Below, in pieces: positions 1 through 7,518 of a DNA stretch of 17,195 nt. Within the stretch, counting starts at the first letter, position 1. Each line of letters starts with the position of its first letter. The DNA lies in the NCBI GenBank assembly GCA_002305205.1, contig DBQJ01000002.1:1-17195 (forward strand), in the 5' to 3' direction. Both the position numbers and the translations under genes were made by a program. The notes beneath the pieces are model-generated. The model saw nothing but the letters and a program-made list of their open reading frames with translations. It was not told the origin of the DNA and made no database searches. The stretch comes from a candidate division WWE3 bacterium UBA1397. GTDB taxonomy: Bacteria > Patescibacteriota > WWE3 > UBA101185 > UBA10185.

Positions 1-677
1 GGGAAGTTTGCTAAATAGTTGCTTATCCATTTATTTATATAAAGAAAGTTTAAATAAGTATCTCCCTTGTTTATTATTGGTTGTATCATGGCAATATCGT
101 GAGCAATAAAAATATTATGTTTTTGACTAGGCCACAGTAGATCTTTTTCGTCAATATATATGTTGGTGCATATTTTCCCTTTCTCGCCATCAATATTCGG
201 AAATTTTCCCATTATTTTTAGAATCACGGTAGTAAAAAATCTTGTTATCCATAATCTGTTTTTTTCTGTAATTATAATCAAATCTATATCAGCGTTTTTG
301 CCTGGGCTATAGGCGGCTATTGATCCTGTTACTCCTATCATTTTAGTCCAGGGAAGACTTCCGATAATTTTAAATACCCTGCTATTCTTCTCCAGTATTT
401 TCTTTGTTATTTTTTGTTGTGTTTCCCAATCAACAATAGAAATACCCGGCAGGAAATACTTACCATCCTTTTCTTTTATAAATTTTCTATACAATAGATG
501 TTCAAGTGATTTATTAATTAATCTGGATGAGAATACATGATCGGATATTAAAAAAGTCTTAAGCTGATATTTACTGAGCGGGTATTTGAATATTGATCTG
601 TAAGCCAGGGTTTTTTTTATAGCTAATTCACAGTTGTATTTAGAATTATTAATGTTTTCTCCCTGTTCATAAGACAT
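1..677 (-). CDS. Nucleotidyltransferase-domain protein, partial at the 3' end
   Basis: I read 225 full codons from an ATG just after the RNase HI stop; the gene continues beyond the left edge. Residues 117-132 carry the nucleotidyltransferase signature: G118-S119 followed by D130-x-D132 (TGSIAAYSPGKNADIDL), the Gly-Ser turn and paired metal-binding aspartates of the polymerase-beta superfamily. Residues about 20-80 (YRSIFKYPLSKYQLKTFL...LLYRKFIKEKDGKYFLP) read like a helical, winged-helix-like module. This N-terminal helix-turn-helix plus NTase arrangement resembles uncharacterised proteins I associate with CPR genomes; the substrate is unknown (nucleotide transfer to protein, RNA or antibiotic are all possible). 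It starts 1 nt after the RNase HI stop without a clear Shine-Dalgarno sequence, so it is probably translated from the same transcript. The fold call is fairly firm; the function is not known. Confidence 0.75.
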   Translation of the reverse strand, partial: MSYEQGENINNSKYNCELAIKKTLAYRSIFKYPLSKYQLKTFLISDHVFSSRLINKSLEHLLYRKFIKEKDGKYFLPGISIVDWETQQKITKKILEKNSRVFKIIGSLPWTKMIGVTGSIAAYSPGKNADIDLIIITEKNRLWITRFFTTVILKIMGKFPNIDGEKGKICTNIYIDEKDLLWPSQKHNIFIAHDIAMIQPIINKGDTYLNFLYINKWISNYLANF

Positions 678-678
678 T

Positions 679-1107
679 TTAGGATGCTAAGTCTAGAGCT
701 TGATTAACTAAATAGTCTGCTTCAGAATTCTTTTCCCTTGGTATGTGCACATATTCTATACTACTAAATCTTCTCTCTAATTCTTTAATTTTTTTCCATA
801 AGGTTTTAATATTTGGATTTTTAACCTTATATTCACCATTCATTTGTTTAACTACGAGCTCACTATCAAGAAAACAAGAAACATTTAAACCCATCTTCTT
901 TTCTGCCGACTTTACTTTAAAATGCTCAACTAAATACGATAATCCCTCTAACAATGCTTTGTATTCTGCATCATTGTTAGTAGATATTCCTATGTATCTA
1001 CCTATGTTATATATTTTTTTTCCTGATTTTTCTTTTATAACAACACCTATAGCGGCAGGACCGGGATTTCCCCTGGATCCGCCATCAGTAAAAATCTCTA
1101 TTTCCAT
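679..1107 (-). CDS. rnhA: Ribonuclease HI (RNase H1 family)
   Basis: A 142-residue protein that would hydrolyse the RNA strand of RNA:DNA hybrids (R-loops, primers) in the cytoplasm. The active-site set is complete: D8 in TDGGSRGNPGP, E48 in NNDAEYKALLEGL, D81 in FLDSELVVKQMNGEYKVK, and D131 in NSEADYLVNQALD. The DGGSRGNPG start and short length match the compact RNase HI type found in many Gram-positives and archaea, rather than the longer E. coli form. The start codon overlaps the end of the upstream Wzz-like gene by 10 nt in another frame, and an AAGGA about 9 nt upstream supports the ATG. Identification of the family is firm; whether this is the only RNase H in the genome cannot be told here. 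Confidence 0.93.
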   Translation of the reverse strand: MEIEIFTDGGSRGNPGPAAIGVVIKEKSGKKIYNIGRYIGISTNNDAEYKALLEGLSYLVEHFKVKSAEKKMGLNVSCFLDSELVVKQMNGEYKVKNPNIKTLWKKIKELERRFSSIEYVHIPREKNSEADYLVNQALDLAS

Positions 1108-1709
1108 TTCAGATATTCCTTTATCGACAATACAAATGCAGTAAATAATTTAGCGGATACTATTCCCGCTATTGCACATAACCACAATGGTTTATAGTCT
1201 TCTTTAATTATAGGACTGTCGCTGATTTTAAATATTCCTATCATAGGGTCTCCATTTTCATTCATCGCTTTATTCTTTTCTATTGTAGTGTCGGATAATG
1301 TGTTCCATATATTTCTTGCAGTATTAATATTTGTATTTTTTACGGCTAATGTGATCAATTGCGGACCTGTTTTATTTACTTTTACTGAAGAGTCCAGTTT
1401 TCTTAAACTTATTGTATCTGTAGGAAGGTCTTGTTTTGATAAAGTAATATTTTTAACATCAGTGCTTTCCATTAAAGAAGCTATAGTATTTGTTGCAGAT
1501 AAAGCAGTTTGTTGAGCATAATATCCTTCATACGTAAAATATTTGAACTTAGTAGTATCAACAGAACGTGAGATATAAAAAGAACCGGATGCTGTATAGA
1601 CATGGGGAAGAAGATAATAACCTGTTCCCAGCAAAGCTCCTAAAAGAGCAGATATCCAGAAATATTTTTGTTTTTTATTTAGTTTATCTATTAGTTCTTT
1701 TAACTCCAT
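1098..1709 (-). CDS. Wzz-like (chain-length determinant type) membrane protein
   Basis: About 203 residues with two hydrophobic segments, one near the N-terminus (ISALLGALLGTGYYLLPHVY) and one near the C-terminus (PLWLCAIAGIVSAKLFTAFV), enclosing a roughly 130-residue extracytoplasmic domain. This TM-domain-TM topology, with a Y-x-A-S-G-S-F-like strand after TM1 and a proline-containing stretch before TM2, resembles polysaccharide co-polymerases of the Wzz/capsule chain-length family, which set glycan length. No BY-kinase domain is attached. An in-frame TTG at 1727 would add six residues, but it lies inside the -10 box (1719-1724), so I chose the ATG at 1709, nearly leaderless. It heads the Wzz-RNase HI-nucleotidyltransferase run and is divergent from the epimerase-DUF4012 gene. 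The family assignment is topological, not motif-based. Confidence 0.6.
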   Translation of the reverse strand: MELKELIDKLNKKQKYFWISALLGALLGTGYYLLPHVYTASGSFYISRSVDTTKFKYFTYEGYYAQQTALSATNTIASLMESTDVKNITLSKQDLPTDTISLRKLDSSVKVNKTGPQLITLAVKNTNINTARNIWNTLSDTTIEKNKAMNENGDPMIGIFKISDSPIIKEDYKPLWLCAIAGIVSAKLFTAFVLSIKEYLKWK

Positions 1710-1718
1710 ACTAAAGGT

Positions 1719-1724
1719 ATTATA
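1719..1724 (-). promoter_or_regulatory. -10 box for the Wzz-like gene
   Basis: On the minus strand this reads TATAAT, a perfect -10 consensus, and ends 9 nt before the ATG at 1709. No good -35 is visible at 16-18 nt. If used, transcription would start at or within a few nt of the start codon, giving a leaderless or near-leaderless mRNA. Confidence 0.5.
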
Positions 1725-1758
1725 CAATAAATATATCCGTAAACTTACGTTCTATTCC

Positions 1759-1787
1759 TTGTAAAATAGTATGAATATAATTATACT
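1759..1787 (+). promoter_or_regulatory. Candidate sigma-70-type promoter for the epimerase-DUF4012 / PrgI / VirB4 genes
   Basis: TTGTAA (1759-1764) is separated by 17 nt from TATACT (1782-1787): four of six and five of six consensus matches with ideal spacing. Predicted start is near 1794, leaving roughly a 27-nt leader before the ATG at 1821. A TATAAT at 1776-1781 overlaps but has no -35 at proper distance. A small inverted repeat CTGT-T-ACAG follows the -10. Confidence 0.5.
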
Positions 1788-1820
1788 GTTACAGTAGCAA
1801 TATTAGTGTTTTTACTGCCC

Positions 1821-4800
1821 ATGTCGCCTAAAAAACAAACAATTAAAAAAAATTCACTGACCCCTACGATTCTTATATCCGGTGGTGCAGGTTTTATAGG
1901 TTCTCATGTTTCCGAGCATTTGCTTGGTAATAACGCCAGAGTAATAGTATTGGATAATTACTCCACCGGAAAAGATATTTATATCAATCACTTGCTTAAT
2001 AATCCTAATTTTGCTTTTTACAACGTAGATATAAATCACGGAATACCGCAAGATATTGAAAGCGTTGATTATGTTATCCATCTGGCAGGTCTTGAAGAAT
2101 ATTTATACAGTAAAGAGTATATTAACCTTGATTCTCTTTTAACCAACTCCATAGGAATAAAAAACTTATTGGATTTAGCTAAAATATCGGAAGCAAAGTT
2201 TCTTCTGGTATCCACTATTGACGTATATCAAGGGAAAATGTCTCAGCTTGATATTCAAAAATATTTTGGAAATACCAGTTTGGAAGAAAATAAATATTCT
2301 CTCACTGAAGCAAAAAGATTTTCTGAGGCGTTGCTTTGGGAATACTTTAAGAAACATAATTTAGATTCGCGTGTAGTAAGGCTTCCCGAAGTATATGGCC
2401 CAAGAATGAATTTAGATGCCAGCGGATCTTTAGGTACCTACCTGAAAAGTGTAATAGAAGGAAGGGATTTATTAGTTTATGGAGATGGTTACAGCAAAGA
2501 ATATTATTTATATATTAGTGATGCAGTACTAGGTATATCTAAAGCTCTTTTCGGTCCCGATACCAAAGGAAATATATACTCATTAATTCCTGAGAACCCT
2601 ATATCTTCATTAGAACTTGCCTATTTAGTCAGAAAAATGGCTGATGGGGAAATAAATGTTCAGTTTAAAGAAGGTTTGCCTGAAATATTTTCTGTTTACC
2701 GAAATCCTGATATTTATACTCTTAAAAACTTGGATTGGAAGAGCAGAATTGATCTCAAGCAGGGGATAGCAAAAACATTGGAATGGTTTGGATATACCGC
2801 TAATCAGAATTCTTTTAAACCGAATAAATATGTAGAAGATAGGATAAAAGAAAAAACGAAGGATACACCCAAGAATATTCAAAATACTCCTATACCGAAA
2901 AAAAACTCAATAGATCAATTAACGAACAACACGGATAGGCCGGATCTTTCTTGGGGAGGAAATACCGTAAAGGATAACAGTATGGCAAGTAAAGAATCCG
3001 TATCCGAATTATCTTCTTCTGCCAATGATAATACTAAGAGTATTGAGGGGAAGATAGAAAATCTAAAAAAAGCAGCTTTATCCAATGATATTTATCCAAT
3101 AAATGAAATAAAAACGCCTGATATAAAATACTCACCGGTAAGAACTAATAATATTAGGGAGAAGAAAAAAATCGGAAATAGTATTAGTTTTTTTAAAAAC
3201 ATCAAATTTCCTTCTTTGGTTATAAAAAAACCTTCGTTTAATTTTTTTACTTATGGTATTGGTATGAAGATTGGAGCTGTAATATTCTCAGCCTTTCTGA
3301 TATTTGTCTGTTATCCTTTGATTAGTACAACTTTATCCGCAAAGGGAGGAATCTCATCTCTTGAAAAAACAAAAGAAGCAGTTAAAAAAGCAGATTCCGA
3401 GAAAGCATTAAATGAAATAAAATCCGCCTCGGAGAAATTAAATAGTGCAAAAAAGTCACTATCAATGTCTGAGTGGATGTTTAGGTTATTCGGATATTCA
3501 AAAACATACCTTTCATTTAGAGATCTCATGGGATCGCTTTATTACTTTTCTTTAGCCGGAGAGAGTATCGGATCCTCCATAGAACCAGCGGAAAAGATAC
3601 TTGAAGTATTAAGACCTGATACTGAATCTACTTTAGAGCAGATATCTGTAGATCAAATAAGTCTAAATATTAAGGAAGCACAGAAATGGATAGGACTGGC
3701 CGAGGCTCAATTAAAATCGGTATATTCAGATAATCTTCCTAAATCAATAAGAGAAAGGATACCAGAATACAATAAATATCTGGAAGAAGTGAAAAATACT
3801 TTAGACACAGCTTCAATACTTTCTGTAAATATGCCTGAGATCCTAGGTTCAAAAGAGGAAAAAAACTATATAGTGTGGTTTCAGAATTCAAATGAAATCA
3901 GACCTACAGGAGGATTTATAGGTTCATACGGGATATTGAAGCTGGATAAAGGTAAATTAAAGGAAGTAGTGATAGATGATATATATAATCCTGATGGGCA
4001 GATAATGCTAAGAAATATTAATGCGGAACCCCCTGCCCCCATAAGGGAATTTTTACAGGAAGAGAGGGTATATTTAAGAAACTCAAACTGGAATCCGGAT
4101 TTTCCTAAAGCAGTTAGTGAGTTTGATGATCTATATTTTAAAGTTAATGGAATAAAAATTGATGGGTATATCGCAATGGATTTATATTTTGTTAAAGATA
4201 TTCTCCAAGTTACCGGACCCATATATTTAGCTGCCTATAACGAAGAAATAAGCGCTGATAATTTATATGAAAGAGCTCAATTTCATAGTGATTTTAATTA
4301 TCAGGATGGTTCAGACCAGAAAAGATCATTTCTAACTGTGTTGGGAAGTAAATTAATGGAAAAGATGTTTCTTCTTCCTAAAGATAAATTAACGGAATTG
4401 TCTAATTCATTAAACAAATCCTTAGAGGAAAGACACCTCTCTCTTTACTTGGTGAACAATGAATTCAACGCCTTTTTAAAAGAAAAGAAATGGGATGGCT
4501 CACTAGTATCTACTGATAAAGATTATCTATATGTAGTAAATGCCAACCTGGGAGGAACTAAAGCAAATTATTATGTAAAGAATAAAATGAATTACACAGT
4601 AAATTCTATGACCAGAGATGGTTTATTAAGGGCCTCCTTAACTTTAGATTATGAACACAGCGGAAAAGATATGGCCTGGCCAAGCGGACCCTATAAAGAT
4701 TATGTTAGAGTATTGACTCAAGAAGGATCAAAACTTACCGGAGCAAGAATAATAAACGGAAGTGGGGAGGAAGTAGATATATTTAAGGATATTATTATTT

Positions 4801-5102
4801 CTCAGGAGGGAAAATATAATTCTTTTGAGACGTCCTTTATTCTAAATCCTCAGGAATCAGTAAAAATAATTATCGAGTACGATCTTCCCCAGACTTTATC
4901 AATAACTGAAGATAATAAATATTACGAATTGTATTGGCAGAAGCAGCCCGGTACTAATGAGGATGAATTCAGTTTTATATTTAACCTGCCTTTTGGAATG
5001 ACTCCGATGCAGTACAGTCCTATACTAACAAATGAAAACAATGTATTAAAAAAGAGCGGTTTCCTAAATACAGATCTTAATTACTTTATAACGCCTCAAT
5101 GA
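1821..5102 (+). CDS. Epimerase-like (extended SDR) domain fused to membrane-anchored DUF4012 domain
   Basis: A 1093-residue two-part protein. Residues about 15-325 form an NAD(P)-binding extended SDR domain: GGAGFIG (21-27), an Asp after the second strand (VLDNYSTG), STIDVY from S131, and VYGPRM, most like UDP-glucuronate decarboxylases or UDP-glucose 4-epimerases. The catalytic YxxxK is abnormal: Y159 is six, not four, residues before K165 (YSLTEAK), with Leu at the expected Tyr position. Residues about 330-470 are a polar, probably disordered linker; about 477-500 is one membrane segment; then a helical region; and from about 680 a DUF4012 domain with the hallmark FQNSNEIRPTGGFIGSYG. Topology suggests a cytoplasmic sugar-nucleotide-like domain and an outside DUF4012 domain. 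A GTG five codons upstream (1806) is possible; ATG 1821 is preferred. It leads the PrgI/VirB4 run. The biochemical role of DUF4012 is unknown to me. Confidence 0.88.
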   Translation: MSPKKQTIKKNSLTPTILISGGAGFIGSHVSEHLLGNNARVIVLDNYSTGKDIYINHLLNNPNFAFYNVDINHGIPQDIESVDYVIHLAGLEEYLYSKEYINLDSLLTNSIGIKNLLDLAKISEAKFLLVSTIDVYQGKMSQLDIQKYFGNTSLEENKYSLTEAKRFSEALLWEYFKKHNLDSRVVRLPEVYGPRMNLDASGSLGTYLKSVIEGRDLLVYGDGYSKEYYLYISDAVLGISKALFGPDTKGNIYSLIPENPISSLELAYLVRKMADGEINVQFKEGLPEIFSVYRNPDIYTLKNLDWKSRIDLKQGIAKTLEWFGYTANQNSFKPNKYVEDRIKEKTKDTPKNIQNTPIPKKNSIDQLTNNTDRPDLSWGGNTVKDNSMASKESVSELSSSANDNTKSIEGKIENLKKAALSNDIYPINEIKTPDIKYSPVRTNNIREKKKIGNSISFFKNIKFPSLVIKKPSFNFFTYGIGMKIGAVIFSAFLIFVCYPLISTTLSAKGGISSLEKTKEAVKKADSEKALNEIKSASEKLNSAKKSLSMSEWMFRLFGYSKTYLSFRDLMGSLYYFSLAGESIGSSIEPAEKILEVLRPDTESTLEQISVDQISLNIKEAQKWIGLAEAQLKSVYSDNLPKSIRERIPEYNKYLEEVKNTLDTASILSVNMPEILGSKEEKNYIVWFQNSNEIRPTGGFIGSYGILKLDKGKLKEVVIDDIYNPDGQIMLRNINAEPPAPIREFLQEERVYLRNSNWNPDFPKAVSEFDDLYFKVNGIKIDGYIAMDLYFVKDILQVTGPIYLAAYNEEISADNLYERAQFHSDFNYQDGSDQKRSFLTVLGSKLMEKMFLLPKDKLTELSNSLNKSLEERHLSLYLVNNEFNAFLKEKKWDGSLVSTDKDYLYVVNANLGGTKANYYVKNKMNYTVNSMTRDGLLRASLTLDYEHSGKDMAWPSGPYKDYVRVLTQEGSKLTGARIINGSGEEVDIFKDIIISQEGKYNSFETSFILNPQESVKIIIEYDLPQTLSITEDNKYYELYWQKQPGTNEDEFSFIFNLPFGMTPMQYSPILTNENNVLKKSGFLNTDLNYFITPQ

Positions 5103-5115
5103 TAAAATGTAGCCA

Positions 5116-6810
5116 ATGCCATTAGCAGAACTACCTCAATCGAATAAACAACACGCTGTTCCACAAAATATAATGGATGTGGAATTTAAGCTTATCGGAG
5201 ATCTTACCATGAGACAGTTTTCGTATCTCATGGTATTTGGTATTCTCGTATACCTGTCTTCTGTTGTAGTTATAGGTATATTCAAATGGCCTCTAATGAT
5301 TATTTTTTCTCTTCTTGGTGTTGGTTTTGCTTTTATACCAATCGGGGAAAGAGGTATGGATGATTGGGTAGTTAGTTTTATAAAAGCAATAAACTCCCCA
5401 ACACAGAGAGTATGGAAGAAAGAACCTGAGATTCCCACAGCTTTTTCTTATGATAGTGTTGATGTAATAAAGCAGGAATTAATAACCTTGGCCCCAACTC
5501 AGAGCAGAAGGAAACTGGAAGAATATCTAAAGTATCAAGTGGAGGGTAAAAATGAAGATCCTTTAGATATTCCGGAGCAGGAATATATATTAAAAGTTAG
5601 AAATGCATTTTCTCAGGATAGTTCTACCTACCCTGCTTATGCAGAACAATCCCCATTGCCATCTTCGGGAGTATCTACATCGGTTATAGATGTTCCTGAA
5701 TATATTCCAAGCCCTTTGGAAACACCTGGAATTCCGGGAGAGGATATTAAGAAAGAGGAAGAGGTTGAACCGAATCAAGAAGAAATTAAATCTGGTGTAT
5801 CGGAGTATGCTGAAAGAAAGATTGAAGATGTTGAACAAATCCCGGGTAAAGAAAATAAATTTGAAATAGCCAAACCCCAGTATAAGCCGGATATATCTAC
5901 CGGCATAAATAAAAATATAGAAAGTAGTATTGGTAGAAACGAAGTCCCTGCAGAAAATATTATTAAATCTAAAAGAATGCCTTTGCTTATTGAAAGTAAT
6001 ATTTCCCCTACCCAGCAAAGAATTAATGATATAACTTTTACCATTACTCCCGACATGCACTCAGGTAGAAAATTTACCAATTTAGTCCCTTCAAACGGGG
6101 AATTAGTACTCCCATCCAGAATAAAAAGGGAAAGGGTAATACCTGTACAGGAAGAACTGGATATTCAGAATGAAATAAAAGAAAAAACCGAGAAGTTAAA
6201 CGAATTTCTTAATACTATTGAGAAAGAAGAAAATTTGTCGCGTCAAAAGGATAGGGTAGAAGAAATACAAAAGGAAGAAATTCATGAGGAAGTTAAAACA
6301 CCGGTTAAACCTATTGAGGAAAATATTACAGTTTCTGATCAAAAAACACCTTCTAAAGTAGAAGAAACTATAAAAACAGAGGTTGAAACAAAAACTCAGG
6401 AAGATGCTCAGGTTATCACAGAAACTAAGAAAGAGGGTAAACCGTTGTGGTTTTTATCCAGGAATAAAAAAGCTGAACCGGAGCCCGTAAGGAAGGAAAA
6501 TGTTACACCCGAGATATATTTTGGCACTAAAAAAATTACGGATAAACCAGATGTTTTATCGGGAGTAGTTAAAAACGGAAGCGGTTCTTTAATGCCCGGT
6601 GTATTACTGATTGTCAAAAATGTCAAAGGAGAACCGGTAAGAGCTTTTAAGACTGATTCTATCGGTCAGTTTGTCCTTTTAACACCGCTTGATAAAGGGT
6701 CATATAATATAGAAGTGAGTCCGAGCAATAATTTATCTGAAACGTTTGATATAATTCCAGTAGAAGTTAAAGGAGAAGTAATTCCTTCTCTTGAATTTAT
6801 AGGAAGATAA
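5116..6810 (+). CDS. PrgI-family membrane protein with C-terminal carboxypeptidase-regulatory-like domain
   Basis: 564 residues in three parts. The N-terminus has the PrgI signature: VPQNIMDVEFKLIGDLTMRQF at 15-35, then two adjacent membrane helices (about 36-56 and 59-77) and a short conserved segment ending near NSPTQRVWKKEP. PrgI proteins are small inner-membrane parts of Gram-positive and CPR type IV secretion-like systems (VirB3-like position). Residues about 120-470 are low-complexity, rich in Glu, Lys, Pro and Ile, and likely disordered. Residues about 475-564 form a beta-sandwich of the carboxypeptidase-regulatory / Ig-like type (LSGVVKNGSGSLMPGVLLIV...DSIGQFVL...GSYNIEVSPS). It starts 13 nt after the DUF4012 gene and is followed 2 nt later by the VirB4-N protein, so co-translation or coupling is likely. 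Plain PrgI proteins are near 100-150 residues, so the extension is large. Confidence 0.88.
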   Translation: MPLAELPQSNKQHAVPQNIMDVEFKLIGDLTMRQFSYLMVFGILVYLSSVVVIGIFKWPLMIIFSLLGVGFAFIPIGERGMDDWVVSFIKAINSPTQRVWKKEPEIPTAFSYDSVDVIKQELITLAPTQSRRKLEEYLKYQVEGKNEDPLDIPEQEYILKVRNAFSQDSSTYPAYAEQSPLPSSGVSTSVIDVPEYIPSPLETPGIPGEDIKKEEEVEPNQEEIKSGVSEYAERKIEDVEQIPGKENKFEIAKPQYKPDISTGINKNIESSIGRNEVPAENIIKSKRMPLLIESNISPTQQRINDITFTITPDMHSGRKFTNLVPSNGELVLPSRIKRERVIPVQEELDIQNEIKEKTEKLNEFLNTIEKEENLSRQKDRVEEIQKEEIHEEVKTPVKPIEENITVSDQKTPSKVEETIKTEVETKTQEDAQVITETKKEGKPLWFLSRNKKAEPEPVRKENVTPEIYFGTKKITDKPDVLSGVVKNGSGSLMPGVLLIVKNVKGEPVRAFKTDSIGQFVLLTPLDKGSYNIEVSPSNNLSETFDIIPVEVKGEVIPSLEFIGR

Positions 6811-6812
6811 TA

Positions 6813-7514
6813 ATGCCTGCTAAAGATATATACACAACACAAGATCATTTGGATATATTGGATATCAAAGATGATTTTGTAGTATTAAAAAACGGATCAG
6901 TATGTGCTGTACTTCAAACAAATGCGGTGAACTTTGATCTACTTGCTGAAATTGAGCAGGACGCAATTATTACCGCCTTTTCCACGCTTCTGAATTCCAT
7001 AACATTTCCCATGCAGATAGTAATCAGATCTAAGAAATTAGATATAACTAAGTATTTGGATAAAGTACAGAGAGTGGAAATGAAGATACAAGATCCGCTA
7101 TTAAGAAGACAGGCGGAAGCATATAGAAAATTTGTACAGGAAGTTATTAAAACAAATGAAGTGTTGGATAAAAAATTCTATGTGGTTGTACCTTCCAAGA
7201 GTTCCGCTCCCAGCCAAGGAGGCACAAGCGGTCCTTTTGATTGGATAAGTAGATTAATAGGGGCGTCAAATAAAAGAATTAATTTTAATTTTGATACCAC
7301 CTTGGAGAAAGCAAAGATTGAACTAAGTCCTAAGGTTGAACATATTATGAGGGAGTTTGGAAGATTAACAATTAAATCAAAACCAATGACCACACAAGAA
7401 TTAGTAGAACTATATTTTGATATTTATAATCCTACCAATACGCAAGGACAAAGAATAAGAACAGGTATTGAGGATTATAGAACAGCAATAGTTAACCCAG
7501 CTATAGTGGACTAA
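6813..7514 (+). CDS. VirB4 N-terminal-type (TraC-like) protein of the secretion module
   Basis: 233 residues without a membrane segment or P-loop. The N-terminal fold reads like the front domain of TraC/VirB4 proteins (LDILDIKDDFVVLKNGSVCAVLQTNAVNFDLLAEIEQDAIITAF), where an FVVL-K-G strand pair is followed by 'NFDLL...EQ' and a stretch reading FPMQIVIRSKKLDI. It sits 2 nt after PrgI and 4 nt before the VirB4 ATPase, which itself begins beyond this region. The layout indicates that the N-terminal domain and the ATPase of a VirB4 protein are encoded separately. A GG-rich loop (PSQGGTSGPFDW) lies in the middle. The homology call rests on sequence feel and position; alternative: an unrelated conserved CPR protein of the same operon. 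Confidence 0.62.
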   Translation: MPAKDIYTTQDHLDILDIKDDFVVLKNGSVCAVLQTNAVNFDLLAEIEQDAIITAFSTLLNSITFPMQIVIRSKKLDITKYLDKVQRVEMKIQDPLLRRQAEAYRKFVQEVIKTNEVLDKKFYVVVPSKSSAPSQGGTSGPFDWISRLIGASNKRINFNFDTTLEKAKIELSPKVEHIMREFGRLTIKSKPMTTQELVELYFDIYNPTNTQGQRIRTGIEDYRTAIVNPAIVD

Positions 7515-7518
7515 CAAA

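Noticed and set aside
743..1144. 133-codon plus-strand frame
   Set aside because: Antisense to RNase HI, which has all four catalytic acids; the plus frame shows no domain.
1710..1727. TTG start six codons upstream for the Wzz-like protein
   Set aside because: The TTG at 1727 lies within and upstream of the -10 TATAAT, so it would probably not be in the mRNA; ATG 1709 is better.
5590..6080. Minus-strand frames of 101 and 156 codons
   Set aside because: They are mirror frames of the low-complexity Glu/Lys-rich linker of PrgI; composition artefact.
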